Assembly: GCA_014706295.1 (NCBI GenBank)
Contig: JACSVZ010000004.1
Span: forward strand, 3,769,138-3,833,137
Origin: Lycocorax pyrrhopterus obiensis
Taxonomy: Eukaryota; Chordata; Aves; Passeriformes; Paradisaeidae
Direction of reading: 5' to 3'
DNA length: 64,000 nucleotides
This document shows, in pieces, positions 24,388-37,829 of the stretch; position 1 is the first letter of the stretch; each line of letters starts with the position of its first letter. A program made the position numbers and the translations under genes. The notes under the pieces were generated by a model. That model made no database searches and had not been told where the DNA came from. It worked only from the letters and a program-made list of their open reading frames with translations.

Positions 24388-24485
24388 AGGAGACCTGTGC
24401 TCCATCTCCAGCTTTGCCAGCACAGGACACTGCGCTGCTTTCTTTGACCTGTCCCCTCATTTTCAGTTGCAAATGAGAATAAAGA
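24388..24485 (+). mobile_element. MIR-like CORE-SINE fragment
   Basis: The plus strand follows MIR/CORE-SINE wording: 'aggagacctgtgctccatct', 'ccagctttgcca' (consensus 'cagctctgcca'), a diverged 'ctgtgtgaccttgggcaagt' region, then 'cccctcattttcagttgcaa' and 'atgagaataa' (consensus 'cctcagtttccccatctgtaaaatgggaataat'). The order and spacing agree while identity is low, as expected for an ancient amniote SINE. The tRNA-like head and the LINE-derived tail are not recognisable. Confidence 0.5.
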
Positions 24486-24987
24486 TCTGTTAAGTTTGGG
24501 TTTCGATTTCAGTAGGCACTTGCCCAAGAGGAAACACTAGGATTCATGAACTCCACAGAATAAAAGGTACCTGCATCTTCAGTGCATGGTGCCAGGTGAG
24601 GATGTGATGATGGTTCCGATGGCTGTAAAGTGAGAGGCCACTCCAGAAGGAAGGATCACTGAGGAATTATGTCTGAGGGTGATACAAATAACAATGCTGC
24701 TGCCATAGAGTGACCATTCTAAAAAGTCTTTTAAGACCTTCTTAAAAGATGAAGGAAAGGGCAGAAGACGGTAAACCATCATCTGCTTTTGGAGTCATCA
24801 GAGAGCAGGTCTTCAAATTCTAGGAGATAATTTAGGAAAGAAGAGAATTATTAACTCGTCCAGGAACTTAATTAGTAAATTAAATTCTTTAAATGGACTT
24901 TCGCTTCCCAAGAATTCGCTTCCTCAAAATTGTGCCTGTGGCAGTCCCAAGTAATCAGTCTGCCAGAATTACCCAAAACAAAATACC

Positions 24988-25003
24988 TAATAATAATAAT
25001 AAT
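24988..25003. repeat. (TAA)n short tandem repeat
   Basis: About five TAA units in a row, flanked by unique sequence. Small and unremarkable. Confidence 0.9.
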
Positions 25004-25983
25004 ACTCAAATCTCTGAGTTTCAAGAGACTTTAGAGACCTGAGCCACATTGATCCTGCAAGGTTATCTGAAAAATCTCTGGCTGTTAGATTCCCCTGCTG
25101 GGATGTGATGTCTTCATACCACTTTCCTGGAAGAGAAAGTAATCTGCGTTGCCATGTCTTTATTTCTATGTGTACTCCTGCAGACACATAAAGGACTGTG
25201 ATAACAGTATTGTCAACTGTTTCCTTCACCCCTCTGTGAAACTCCTCCTTGACTTATTTGAAAGCTAGTTGTTAATCAGTGCAATAATTTCTATAGAGCT
25301 ATTTTGGGGGATGAAAAAGCCCCCCAACTTTTCCCTTCAACATAATATTCCTGCTTGACTTTCATCAAAGAGTTAAACAGCCAAGGGCTTTTAGCATCTC
25401 ATTTCACTTACACACACAGGCCATTATAACCTGCATAAACAAGGATGACAAGTTGAGATTAATGAAGGTCCCAAAGTGACAGAACAATTTAATTGTCAGA
25501 AATCATAGGAGGTGAACTTTGCCAGTGTATTTATATAAGACTGCCATAGTCTAAAAACTTCCCTAATTGATTATGACCAATAAGTAATAACACTGGGAGC
25601 AGTTTTCTGGGGTACAAATAAGAAATGACCCAAAACAGTTAATAGTGGGTTTAAGATTCATAATATAAGAATATTAGATTGATAAAATTAATGACCAATA
25701 ACACTGAAAATAATTGTAGTGTTTACACTTAAAAGTACAGCAGAGAAAACTGCAGCTCTGACAAAAGTCAAATGAAGTGGGCTGGCTTTCAAAAAATGAA
25801 TTGCAACAGTCAGGCAGGGAGCAAAACGAGTACAGCAGAGGCAAGCAGGATCCCCATAGATGTGAAGCGCAGTGCTGTTTGTTCTCTCTCTCCTTTAGAC
25901 ACCTTAAAACTTATTTTTTTAAAGAATAATAAAATTATTGTGTCTTTTTTTCCAGGAGGAATAAAACCAGTGCTGTGTAAGCA

Positions 25984-26023
25984 AACACACACACACACAT
26001 ACACACACACAGACACACACACA
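25984..26023. repeat. (CA)n microsatellite
   Basis: About 40 bases of CA repeats with two single-base interruptions (a T and a G). It creates a Thr-His rich frame on the plus strand and a Cys-Val rich frame on the minus strand, both artefacts of the repeat. Confidence 0.95.
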
Positions 26024-26369
26024 TCACTGATAGTAATTAAAGGGGGGCAAGCCTTTCACTTCTAACCTTTGAAAGAGTCACCAGGTAATTCAAAGCTCAA
26101 AGATACAACCCACAGCTCTTTGTGTTTTTGAATTCCATATGCTTACTCAGTTGTTGCCTAAATATTGCCTTTGGAGCTCACCACCTCAACTGGAAGCCTG
26201 TTCAACCTGTTCCTTTGCCTTACTATGATCATATCTCCTTATTTTTCACTTCCACATAGTCTTACATTCCACTTATCTCTTCTAGTCAGGCTTCTCCAAT
26301 GATCCCAAGCAAATCATCAAGCTAATTTGAATGATAACTCTTAGAGAGCTGCAATAACCTCTCTTTCAT

Positions 26370-26424
26370 GTTTTTTTTTCCTTTTTTTTTTTTTCCTTTT
26401 TTTTTTTCTTTCTTTTTTTTTCCC
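26370..26424. repeat. T-rich homopolymer tract
   Basis: Four T runs of 8-12 bases separated by CC or C over 55 bases, followed by CCCAG. The end looks like a strong polypyrimidine tract and splice acceptor on the plus strand, but the sequence after it shows no exon. It may instead be the A-tail of an old minus-strand retrotransposed copy, though no body of such a copy is recognisable beside it. Confidence 0.85.
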
Positions 26425-28589
26425 AGAAGGTAAGAAACTCACTGTGCTGGCAGTATTACCCCTTCTAAATATAAAGAATATCTCTTCATTCCAGTAATAT
26501 TTTACTTAAATGGCTGCCAGGGATGGCTGTATAATTGATCTTGCCTTTGAGCAGGAGAACAGAATATATGGCCTGTGGAGTTTCCTTCCAGTCTTACATT
26601 TCAGTGATTCCCTGATGATAAAGGCAAAAGGCAGCACTTAATGCATTTCACTCACATCACCTTGTAACTGTCCCTCCACGTGACTGAATCAGGCTCATTG
26701 CACCATCTTACCCTCTCAGTTACAGCAGCATGTGTCAACCCAGCTATTCCAAACTTCTTCCCATACACAAAACCGAACAGGATACTGTAGACCAAGCTCT
26801 GTCTCAGTATCCATGTGCTGTTCCCATTAGATCAAAGGAAAAGGTAAATATAGCTGAGGCAGAAATTGTCTCCATATGTCATTTGCAGCCTAACTGGAGC
26901 TTTATACAATGTTACTTACTGTCACCAGCAATCTGTGAGAACAATCCCAATTTCCACAGGATCTTCCCCTTGTCATTCTTTTCAAAATCTTAGGAAAAGG
27001 TTTTATTTTTTTCCCCAGGAATTTTTGTAAGCATCTAGTCTACACTTACTTTTCAACAAGAGTTTGAAACCCTCAGTCCCAAAAGCATTGCACGCATTTT
27101 GAGTTCAGAAGGAAAGTACCCACATTTCAGTTTAGATTAGTTAGACACCTCTAGATGAAAGCTGAGGTCTGACTAACTTTCCTTACAGCTGCTTTGAGCG
27201 GGGTATACACAGCACTAAGGGCAAACTCTTCCGGCTCAAGTTCAGCTTCTCCTTGACAAATACATTATCTGCAAGACTTTTAGCAGAGACTCTTGTTTTT
27301 GAAAATGGCCAGACAAATAGTTTGTGTAAACCTCTTTTAGACAGTAGATAACTTCTAGTTGCTGCTTGGCTGATGGATTATGAGAAAAGAATATTCAAAA
27401 TTCACGAGATCTTGGCTGGTCCCTGGTATATCTAATTCTTTGATCAGATAAATATAATTACTTCAAAAAAGAAGTATGTGTCTTGAAGGATTGGGAAAAT
27501 GAATTCAAAATGTGCTTTCACAACCAGTTAAGGTTATTTACAGAGAGGCTGAGCTTCTGCAACCTTTTTCCCCCTAAAATTTGTTGGTTTTATTTACACA
27601 ATGAGAAGGAAAAGGAGCACAAATCTAGCAGCAGAGGGTTAACAAAATGTAGGTTTTGGGGAAGGCCCATATCAAACTCCTTATGAGCCACGTATGCTTT
27701 CAAGACTTTTAGGATCATTAAAATCCTCGCTGATAACAAAACCAGAGCTCCTTAACCCTCTTACGTCATCTCCCGTTGGAAGGTTGGGAGCCCAACTCAC
27801 AGTGGGGTTAGGAAGGACAAGCTACAAACATCATGCTTTGGCTCTGTCACTTTTACTTGATAAATCCAAAACAGTGCACTTTGACAGGCCCTTTATATGC
27901 AAGCTTGAAAAATAACCTATTTAGCATTCCCCAGCCCTAGCACATGATTTCACTGGGAAACTATGCAAAAGATACTTTGGAAATAAATATGCACAAGAAA
28001 TTACAACTCTGTCTGAATGACCCCCTACCTTGGAATGTCTAGAACTGTGAGAATTATAAGGTCAGGAAATATGTGCAGGCCTAGTGCCTCGAAAAGTTAC
28101 TATTCCTTATTAGGAATCTGCACAGACATGGAAGCAGGAGTTGTATAAACTAAAAGGAAGATTTTTTTCCTGTCGCTTACATGCCTAGTCCTTGACCTAT
28201 CCCATTTATAGTTTCCTTTAAGATACTATGCATTGCAAGTTCATTTGTTTCCTAGTAGTCCTCCAGCAGTGAGATTCAGCTGCAGCCAATACTGCAGACA
28301 GAGCGGGGCTATGTAAGCAGAAGCTTGAGATTTATATGCCTGTAAAATCACAGGTATTCATTTATCACTGCTAACAATTTTGAGCTCTGACTCTACAATT
28401 TCCAGGTAAAAGGTATCCTTACTCTCTGTCTGAAAATCTTAAATGCAGACATATAGAACTGTTTAGTCTGCTTTACTATAAATAGGAGGTAATATGTTAT
28501 TTCAAACAAAAAGCATACCATAAACTACATACTTAATTTTGACAGATTGTGCTTTCCTATATATGGTATGGTCCCGCTGTGCTTTCATG

Positions 28590-28615
28590 GATCAAGCTCC
28601 CATTGACTTCAGCCG
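28590..28615. repeat. Fragment of an old dispersed palindromic repeat
   Basis: The sequence 'tcaagctcccattgacttca' matches the half-core 'gactcccattgacttcaatg' of a repeat with an inverted structure that recurs in sauropsid genomes. Only about 25 bases are recognisable, so the match may be chance. Similar words at about 30018, 41674, 48386 and 56140 in this window support a shared origin. Confidence 0.3.
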
Positions 28616-30864
28616 TCTCTCCTAACAGTGCAATTCCAAACATTGCCTTTTGTTATATTTCACACCTTTCGGGTTTTTTCATAATCCTTTTCTCTGCATA
28701 AAAGCACTGTATTCTGCAATATCCAATTGTAGGCTTGCACGGGCAGCACAAAAGCCTCTTAAGAACTGAAAAGTGCTTGCAAGAAGAAATTCTCTCAATT
28801 TCTTTTCCTCTCTCCCTACCACTCAAATAGTTGGACAAACCATTCTCAAAATTAAGTAGAATACTAGTGCTTCAGATCACCCCAAAATCTGCAAAAGGAA
28901 AGAACTGCTTTTACATTGTAGATAACCTTTCAGCCAACATTCCTCTTGGTATCCCCCCAGTTTGCAGTTAAATTGCACCGTGCGTTTATTCTTCTAGGGA
29001 ACAGGCTCATTACATGATTTAAAAGTGTTAGTGTACACAGCACTGACATGTCCATTACATCCATACACACTGACATGCAGATTAGAGAGAAGCTCAGGTT
29101 ACCCAATTAAGAATTTGAGCTGCATTTTGGAAACGGAGAAGAGGGAGGGAGCTCTGGTTGGAGTATTTCAGTCTACACACTGAGAAAAACACTGTCTGCT
29201 TGCAGAATATTAGTCCACCAGGCCCAAACAGAGGCAATCAGAAGGAGAGTGGAACTGAGGAGAAGGACTCTAGCCCAAATGTAAATAAAAAATTCTGGCT
29301 CCTAGTTTAGCCTCTGAGAATCAAAAAAAAAGGGACTGAAAAGAGGAGACGTAGCTTGTGCTCCTGCCAGCGTGGAAGTGTGGTCTGCAGGATGGGTTCA
29401 GCCTGCCTTGTCCCTGCATTTCACAGCCACTTTACATCCTGCCTCCTTGCTTGCACCAGGACTCCTGCTTTAGTCCAAACAGGCCCTTGACACAAATATA
29501 AATTTAAAATTAAAAAATCCCAACCAGCAAACAAACCCTGCTATAACCAGGCATATGGCCCAGCCAGCACTTACTTTCTCAGTGCTTCATAGCTGTGGGG
29601 TTGGGGCAGGTTTTGCCACATAAGACCTTTTGATTTGTAAGCCTAACATTGGTTATCAGAGATTGTTGGCTTTAATTAAAATACACTAAAAATAGTGTAA
29701 GAGGTTTTCTGAGCCTTTAGTTAAGCTGAAAACCTAAGTATTATAGCTGCCAAAGATGTCCAATGACTTAGAACATGAAGATTGCAAAAAAAAAAAAAAA
29801 TCTCCTGAGGAGAGATTAAGGCTTTTGTCTTTGACACGGCCCTTGCAAGGGGCTCAAGGCATGAATGCCATGGGCTGGGAATGTTGCTCAGCATAGGTAT
29901 AAATAACTCACGTGCTGGGGGACAGCAGCACACCCTTCTTGGTGCTTCGAGACTTCCCCTTTTTTCCCTGGTACGGTCCGTGCCATGAATCATTTCAGGT
30001 TACCAGGAGATTCTTCCCTGACTTCAATGGGAACAGAATTGAACCTTAAGCAGTTGTCAGAGGACACAGATAAAGGCAGCTCTGGCCGCTTCCATTTTAT
30101 TTAAAGATGTTGTTACATGCTTTGACAGTTCAGCCCTGCACATTTAAACATTCGGTTACTGTAGCTTTAGTGAAAGTGATTCTCTCTAGCAATACAAATC
30201 TCTGGTTACCAAACATTTACTTTATGCTCTCAAAAAGATAATCTAACAACATCCAGAGTTTTCTGTTTCCAAATAAAATGAATTCGCGGTATTCCCTCAT
30301 GCTATTGTTACAGACTGTACAGCTAAATTTAACTCCTTTATCTCTTGCTGATCTTTCAAATAAAGTTCATTATTCTATCAGGTATGTTCATGGTTAGCAA
30401 TGATTGTTTAATACTAAACACCCTTTGCCAATAAAGCTCCATATATAATTGACCGTTAAAATCTTGGTTGCAGCTGCTCCAATAATAAAAGCTATAATTA
30501 AAATCACATTCAGATTTCCAAGATAACCACTTTGGCCTCACTCACAGAGAAAGCAGGACTTTGTAACTGTCCTAAGGACCAGAGCAAGACCATTTCTCAT
30601 GGAAAGACTGCAGAACGGTTCATCTGTTTTAATTGCTGTCTCCTTTGGGAAGTAAGGGACTGGAATTTCAGTGCTTCCAGGCATATTTCTAGTTGGTCAA
30701 ATTCTTCATAAATCCAGATGAGCTTCTGAATAGAGACAACTGAAAAACCTATTCCACTTTGTTTTTTTTAACTTCCTGCAATGTTTTATAACAATATTTT
30801 TCTAATATTTTTCCTAATATCAATAGTTATGTGTCATACATTTGAAATGAACTTTGAAGAGCAT

Positions 30865-30872
30865 AAAATATA

Positions 30873-30914
<42 letters not shown>

Positions 30915-30920
30915 TATATA
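30865..30920. repeat. (TA)n microsatellite
   Basis: About 55 bases of TA dinucleotides, interrupted by 'attt' near the start and by 'caca' near position 30907. It abuts the CR1 fragment directly, so the CR1 5' truncation point lies at or inside the TA tract. This may reflect insertion into an AT-rich site or later expansion. Confidence 0.95.
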
Positions 30921-31085
30921 CAGGTAGCCTAGGGAGGTTGTGGGTGTCCTAACCCTGGCAGTGTTCAAAGCCAGGTTAGATAAGAGCAACCTTCTCCAGT
31001 GGGAGGTGTCTCTGCACATGTCAGGGGAGTTGGGACTGGATGAGCTTTAAGGTCCATTCCAACCCCTTAATATTTTATAATTATA
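30921..31085 (+). mobile_element. CR1 LINE 3' end, avian type
   Basis: The segment follows the bird CR1 3' end closely. It has 'cctagggaggttgtgggtgt', 'ccctggcagtgttcaaagcc', 'aggttagataagagcaacct', 'agtgggaggtgtctctgcac', and finally 'gggactggatgagctttaag' with 'gtccattccaacccc'. The terminal short repeats that normally read ATTCTATG are replaced by 'taatattttataattata'. The element is truncated at its 5' side, as almost all CR1 copies are, and has no coding part. It is the least diverged transposable element in the window and the main evidence for an avian source. Confidence 0.92.
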
Positions 31086-31141
31086 TAGTATTAATTATAA
31101 TAATAACATATAAATTATATAACAATATTTTATTATTAATA
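31060..31141. repeat. AT-rich low-complexity tail after CR1
   Basis: About 80 bases of almost pure A and T ('ttataattatatagtattaa' and similar) follow the CR1 end and could derive from its terminal short repeats or from expansion at the insertion site. It overlaps the last bases of the CR1 call. Confidence 0.8.
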
Positions 31142-32601
31142 AACCCCAATGATTGTATGAATTGTGAAACTTGCTCTATTCCTTCTGACGTTCTTTTTAT
31201 TTTTTCTTTCCCATCTATCCCCAACTTGAAAAAACTTTTGGTAAAATCTATTCATACATATTTGAATTTGGAGCAGATGATGGTATTCTTTTCCTCAGAT
31301 AAAAGTGATAAAATCTTCTTTTCTTGTGACTTTATCAGATTGCCAACCAAAGAGATCACCTTGCTTGGACATAATGTGGCACAGTGAAGACTTAATAAGT
31401 TATTACCAAGAACAATGAGATTAGATGTTAAAAATTGCAGTGGTTAAAAAAAAAAACAAATCAGTGAATTTAGAAGGTAACTTTGTGGCATGCATTTTTT
31501 TTTGCACCACATAATGAGCAAATGATAACTTAAACTGTAGATCGGCTACAGGCTCATAGGATAACGCAGAAAGACATGCCTTTTTACCCATCAGAGCAAA
31601 GCAAGTCCTAAATAGCCGTGCCCAGATCCTTCATTAGAAACCTGGACCTCTTGTTACCAAAACCTGGAACTGTAATCCTGCAAGCCACAGGACATACTCC
31701 TTCCCTGGATTGGAAAGAGGTTTAATCTATGATCATTCTCACAGCTGATACAGGTGCAACTCCATATGTTACTCCTTTATGTAAAGTACATCACAGTATC
31801 TCTCCTTACTCTTAAGGAACTGCATAAGTATGTATTAATAATAGCTAAAAATTTACCATGTGGAAGAGACCAACAATCCCACTCTAAGCAGCCAGGCTGC
31901 CTTGTGGAGATTAGGTGGAGATCTGTAAGCAGCGATATAGAATTGACCTTGCTCTGGATCTATCACCATGTCAACCAAATATTCTCAGATATACACCCCA
32001 CAAAAATAAATTGAAGTTAACCATAAACTGCATAAAGAAATCTAACATAGTATTCTGCTCCAGTTCTCCATTTACCTACCCCCTCCAAATATTCATCTTA
32101 AAGATACCAACAGGAACAGGCAACTACCACAGCACAAATGAAGATATTTTCTCTGGTAATACAACCTTACAATAAACCATTCCAACCAAACTTTGGCAGA
32201 ATGAGATGTATGGAGTAGACTCTTGTCTTGACTCAGTCAACTTCCTGAAGCATCATCCAATTTTCTTAATATTAACATTACAAAGGACTAGCAGTTGAAC
32301 TCTTCTTTCTCTCTTTAAATAAAGAACGCACATAAGGAAACTAAACACACTACATGCTTAAAGGGATAGAAATAAACATAATTAAGTGAGAAGAGGAAAT
32401 GAATAAAGTTCCTACCAGAAGACCAGTTCACTGTCACCAGGACTTCAGCTACAGGCCAATATTTCAGACAGTGTCCACCAGTGTTATTCCAGGCATTTCT
32501 ACCACAGTGCTCTAGTTCACACCCTCCAAGGAACTCAACTGTCGCACAGGAGCCTGCAATTATGGCTAGGCAGCCTTGATGACTGGAGGGTTTCTTACTC
32601 A

Positions 32602-32627
32602 TCAGGATGACCACTGGGTCATCCTGA
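32602..32627. other. Perfect short inverted repeat
   Basis: The arms TCAGGATGACC and GGTCATCCTGA are exact reverse complements of 11 bases, separated by the 4-base loop ACTG. It is too short for a microRNA precursor on its own, and no longer pairing of the flanks is evident. It may be a dimeric protein-binding site or chance. Confidence 0.6.
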
Positions 32628-35600
32628 AATATTCCAGGAAAGTATTTCTGGCATCTGAGATCTCCTCTTTTCTCCTCCTTGTCCAGTGTTGATCCCACTG
32701 TGGCTGGCTGAAACTTTGTTTCCTCTTCATTCACCTGTTGAGCCCCTGCCTTAGGGGATTAACCGGGGAGGCTGTGTCACTGGTACTCAGCAGAAAAGAG
32801 ATATTGCCAGTTTTTGAATCGCTCCACACTGGGTGCAGTGGTTTAGGAAAGACTAGCTGATATGCAGTTATTTTGCAATTGCACTCTTATGTTCATCTCC
32901 TCTGTTCAAGTGAGTGAACACCACTGTGTTGCTTCTGAGCTTCCTCACATTTTAAATTTATGCCCAAAATCTTCATTGAGAAAGCGGTTGGGTGTTTCCA
33001 TACAGAAATAAAACCCATTCATTTTATGAAGGTGATGCACCAGGCTAAATAAAAATAATATTATGTGGCACTTCAGAGTGAAAATGAACTTGGGGTAATC
33101 CAAAACAGTAACCTAGAGAGTGCTGACCTACAGAGGACCCGCCCTTCCCCTGCACTTTGGTACAGAAATTAAGTAGGAGAGTGCTGGGTTTGGTAGCACC
33201 CATCTCATTGCATCATTACAAAGTGCTTTACAAGTCACCTCTGCTATCATGCCAGGTTCAGCATTTCTGTTGTCATACATTCCTCGCTGAATATGCACAA
33301 GGAAAGTTGTGCATCCTTGTGCACCCTGGGGCGGCAAAAGGGAAGCAAATTTCACACCTAGTCACTCAGGCTTCCCTCACATGTGTGAGGTGAGACTTTA
33401 ACCTCATGTGGTGAGCTCTGAGAGCCTGAGAAAGCATCTTTATGAGAGGCAGGTCTGAGCCTCTCACCATAATAACTGACCCGCTTCTCCCCTCCCCATC
33501 TCAGAAATGAACACATGATGTATGTTTTAATGTAATACAGGGCTCCCCTCATTGCATCTCCTTCATTCGACAGCTTCCCCTATCTGGCACCAAAGCTTGA
33601 TTAAATATTAACATGGGGTGGGTCCTATTACTTCCTGACTTCCAAGAATCCATTGGTAAATTGAGATCTAGCTGCTAAAAATTTCTGACACAACATAATT
33701 TGTATTGAACCCCCTTTCCATGCCAGAGTGCCAGTGTTAATAAATCAGGCTGTTCACATTGAATAAATCTATTTAAATACTTATAAAATATTAAAGATGC
33801 ATTTGGGAAAAGCCTCTAAGGTGATTGTTGCACCCATGCACCTCACAGTAACTAATTTATTAAAGAGTTTGCAAACCTGGGAAGGAAGGGAAAGAAAAAT
33901 GGCTTCATAAACCAAGAGCAGAAGCCAATTTTTCAGCTCAGATGATGAAAGGAAGCATGCATTTCTAATCAAAAAGACAGATACGCCTTTTCTCTCCCAC
34001 CATTCCCTCAACAGCAAAGTGCCTTTTCATCATCAACAACACTCCATTCCTAATGTCTGCTGAGGCCTTTCTGCACCTTCTCCATACACTAGTAATGTAC
34101 ACACAGCATCCCTTTGAAACAAGAGCCCATTAGCTGTGGCAGACTACCTTTTCACATGAAGTCCTTCCGTTGGTAGTCATCAGCAGAGTGCTAAATCATC
34201 CCAACTGGGCATGCTCACATCATGGCACTGGGATAAACACGTATTTAGAGCCACAGAATGAAAATTGCTTTTCTACCTTTCTTGAAGGTTGGGGGTTTTT
34301 TTAGGAAGGTCATAAACTGCACGGGGAACATCTAGCTCTCCTCTCTCACCCCCTTCTCCCCTCCCTTAAATACAGACTTTTTAACAAATCCACTTTTGCT
34401 TACACGCAGGTCATCTGTAATTTTAGACCTTCAACCACCAGCCAGTCCCCTTTAAAGATTACATAGTAAATGTGACCATAAATTTGCCCCACAATAAGAA
34501 ACAAGTTGGAGCATGCCCTGCAAGAGGGATTTATGTGATTGTTTTCCTTCCAGTGGGTGTGGTGAAGGGATATAGAAACTGTCAGCAAGAGCAGCAAGCA
34601 GGGTGATACTTCACAATAGCTACCTGAGTAATGCAAGAGAGATTAAGCCTAAATTGAGGACTGCCATTTCAGAGGACAATTAATTTTCAGGCTGTTGTAA
34701 AAGCTCTGTTGACATTTCTCAGCAGAGATTTTGCTTCTCAGTAAGGGTTTAAAGAGCTTTATTCAATGGAGGCTGTGGTGCTGCTGCCTTTCTTTGGGCT
34801 AGGTCTAAGGGGTTTCCCCCTAGAAAAGCTCATTTCTCTGACATGCAAGTAAGCTTCTGTTCATTTTGTCAATGCTGACTTCTAAGTTTTCACCTGAGAG
34901 CCCATCTCAGACTCTTGACAGCTGCTTTTCCATAAGCACCTGATTCGGTACCCTGATGAATTGGGGAGACCAAAAATGAAGCAAGCAAGCTATAAGCCTC
35001 CGACCCTATTTGGGCAAGGGTGTGCTTGTACGACCCTGTTCCCAGACCCTTTCTTTTTGATCCCAGCAAGCACCTAGGAGCACAATGGGCTATACCTAGG
35101 CATGGGAACTCTGCTAAACTCCAACTATGCCATGTGTGGGCAAAATGCTTTTCTGCATGCTCAAGCCGTCCTCCAAGCCAGTAAGAAATTTTGCCACAAA
35201 CCACGGTTGTTTGTGATGATGGTTCCAGGTCCAAAAGGAGAAACTCTGGCCTCCGCTTATCAAAAATGCCAGAATTCCTTTTTGTTCTGGTGACAATAAT
35301 ATCCCATTCAAGCTCTACAACAACAGACTAAGATCCCTAAAACTATTTCGCCAGCATGGCCTGAGGCATGTTTCAAGAAGGTGCCTAAAAGGAGCTGCCT
35401 AAGCAAGTTGCTGGGCATCTCAGTGAATCCAGAGACAAGAAATGAGGGAGCTAAACTTTGGAAAAGGTTTTCTGCTACAGTGAGGCCAGTAGGAAATTCT
35501 GGTACCTGGCCATACACATTCCCGTTGGAAGTGGTTTTCCTTGATGCTGGGTTCAATTTATTACCAGTGACAAATTGCCTGTCAAAACGCAGCTGCTTTG

Positions 35601-37792
35601 TAGGAATATACAATTGTTTGTGTACAGAGACCGAAGGATGAAAGGGTTAATTATCCAACAAACTCAGGCAGAAGGAGAAAAAAGTTTAAAGCCCAGGGAG
35701 GTTATCATTGCCTTTTGCACAGGCTGGTTTTAATCACTTTCTTGTACCTCTCCCTGACTTCATTTATCAAACCTTCACATAAAAGTTGCAAAGTGAGGTT
35801 ATTCAGCGGATACATCCATTCATCTCAGATGACTGACCAGCGTGGTTTGCAGTACAAGCCAACCTGGGTGATGGCATTCCTCTTGTTTTCATTGCACAGC
35901 CTGCTTTCATTTTATGCTGTAATTCTGTTTTCACAAAACCATAACCAAGCAGGCTGCAGATCCCAGGTTCCAGATTTATTTACAAACACCCCTGACCAGC
36001 CCCCTCTGCCTTCTCCTGTTATCTGCTTTATGCTGCTTTGGATCTTACCGCCAGGAGTCTGGGGTGGATTAGCACAAGATAGGAACTAGATCCAATCTAA
36101 CCAAGGGATGTAATCAACCCATGCTTCCACCCCCGCTCCTCGTCCTCCGCATAAATCCAGGTCCTGCTTACACACAAACATTACATGGGAAATGCTGTTT
36201 GATATTTTGTGACTTTGCTGGAGTGGTGTCGACCTCAGGCAGGTAACAGAAGTGCTGGTCTTAACTGACAGAAGTAGGTTAGCTGCTGTACCAGGCAATT
36301 CAGGAGATGAATGAAAAGGGCATGTATTTTTGAGGCTTTTCAGGACCTGAGGATCACCATTTCTGCACCTCCACCAGATGGGCCATTAAGGTGAATGAGC
36401 CAAATTATAGACACTCTTATTAATCAAGGAGAGTATATAAGAGTGAAGAGCAAGAAGAGAGCAACTGGTCTAACCTGCTCTGTATTAATGCAAGTAAGAG
36501 TGTGTTGGAATTTCATCCACTGGTAAGGCTTCAAAGCTGATCACTAGGCAAAATATGATAAAAACCTTTTTCCTGCCTTTTGTGGGATTAAAACCACCAG
36601 AATCTGGATCCTACTGATTACTAAACAGCTGATTCACATATAATATTAAAGGCTGGGGTTTTTTTGTGCAGCTCAGGAACTTCAGCTGGGGTAAATCAGC
36701 ATGTTGATGGCATTGAGTCAGTTCACACCACTCCATTTCAAAACTTGAAACAAACATTTCAGTGTACTTCCTTTGGAAAATGTACATCTAGTGAGAAAAC
36801 CCAGCCAGTGATTATGCAGAGTTCCTGTCGGCACTGCTCATCTGTAGACACTTTCTAGGTGAAAAGCCTTTCAGATTAAAGTAGCATTTCCATCCAAACA
36901 ACCTGGACCAGTCTGGGTGAAAAAGTGGAAGAGCAATGGTGCAAAAGAGCTGACCCAGTCTTTGTTCTGTTTAAAACATTCCAATAAGTTTTCAACCACA
37001 GAATATGGAAACAGAACTGATCACAGGGAAAATGCAATTAAAATACCTTCCTGCATTTTGCAGCCACAAAATCATTGGCAAATCACTGTAATCTGGCTTT
37101 GCTGAAGTGGAGGGCATGAGTCAATGCACCAGGAAAGAGTTTCAGCTAAGTACTTTTCAAGCTAATAACCTTGCTCAGGGACAGTTCATAGCCTTTTATA
37201 CCTTCCCTCATTGACACTGGGATCCATGAATAAATTCTCTTACTGTTCTTCACTTCTGCTGTGGTGCTGAAACCTTGAAGAGACTCAGATCAGTGACTGT
37301 GTATGTCAGTTCAGGTGCAGCAAACAAAAATTGAAGCTTCAAGTTGATAGAGATTCTGCCATCATTTTTTTTACCTTTAGGGGTTTTTTGGTGTGTCTTA
37401 AGAGAAGAATGGTTTTGTAGATTAGAAATTAACTTTGAGCAAGGACAGCAAGCAAATCCATCCAGCCTGAAGCAAGCAGAGCCTTCAGGCGAGTGTTTGT
37501 GGGCTTTCTTTAGAAGAGCTCCCTGGACACATAAAGGGAGTTCATTAGTGGTGATTTGTGTATCACTGCTGCTATCCTGTTGATAGCATGCTTGTCTTCT
37601 ATCTTCTTTGTCTGAGTCCAGTTCGAACTGGAATTCAGACAGAAGTAATAACCACAGAGGGATTCTCATTCATTTTTTCATCTCCTTCCAAATTCCTTGC
37701 TTGCAAAGGAAGGTAGATCACACCTTTGACAAAAGTTTTCACTGTTGCTTGTGCCTGGACTGAGATCAGTCTTCCTGAGAATATTTATTCTT

Positions 37793-37829
37793 TTGTGTGT
37801 GTGTGTGTGTGTGTATGTGTTTGTGTGTC
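37793..37829. repeat. (TG)n microsatellite
   Basis: About 37 bases of TG dinucleotides with an A and a TT interruption. On the minus strand it yields a Thr-His run inside a 102-codon open frame that I regard as an artefact. Confidence 0.95.

Larger units (their letters stand above)
24490..30864. other. Non-coding block with simple repeats
   Basis: No gene was found. Simple repeats include (TAA)n at 24988-25003, (CA)n at 25984-26023, a T-rich tract at 26370-26424 and a 15-base A run near 29786. Two short words resemble the core of the dispersed palindromic repeat: 'ctcccattgacttcagcc' at about 28596 and 'ctgacttcaatgggaacaga' at about 30018. Open frames stay under about 100 codons without domains. 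Confidence 0.6.

Noticed and set aside
26370..26430. T-rich tract ending in CCCAG as a splice acceptor
   Set aside because: No open, coding-like exon follows; a simple low-complexity tract explains it.
37250..37669. 139-codon minus-strand open frame with some Cys and Lys
   Set aside because: No recognisable domain and no exon signals; consistent with chance.
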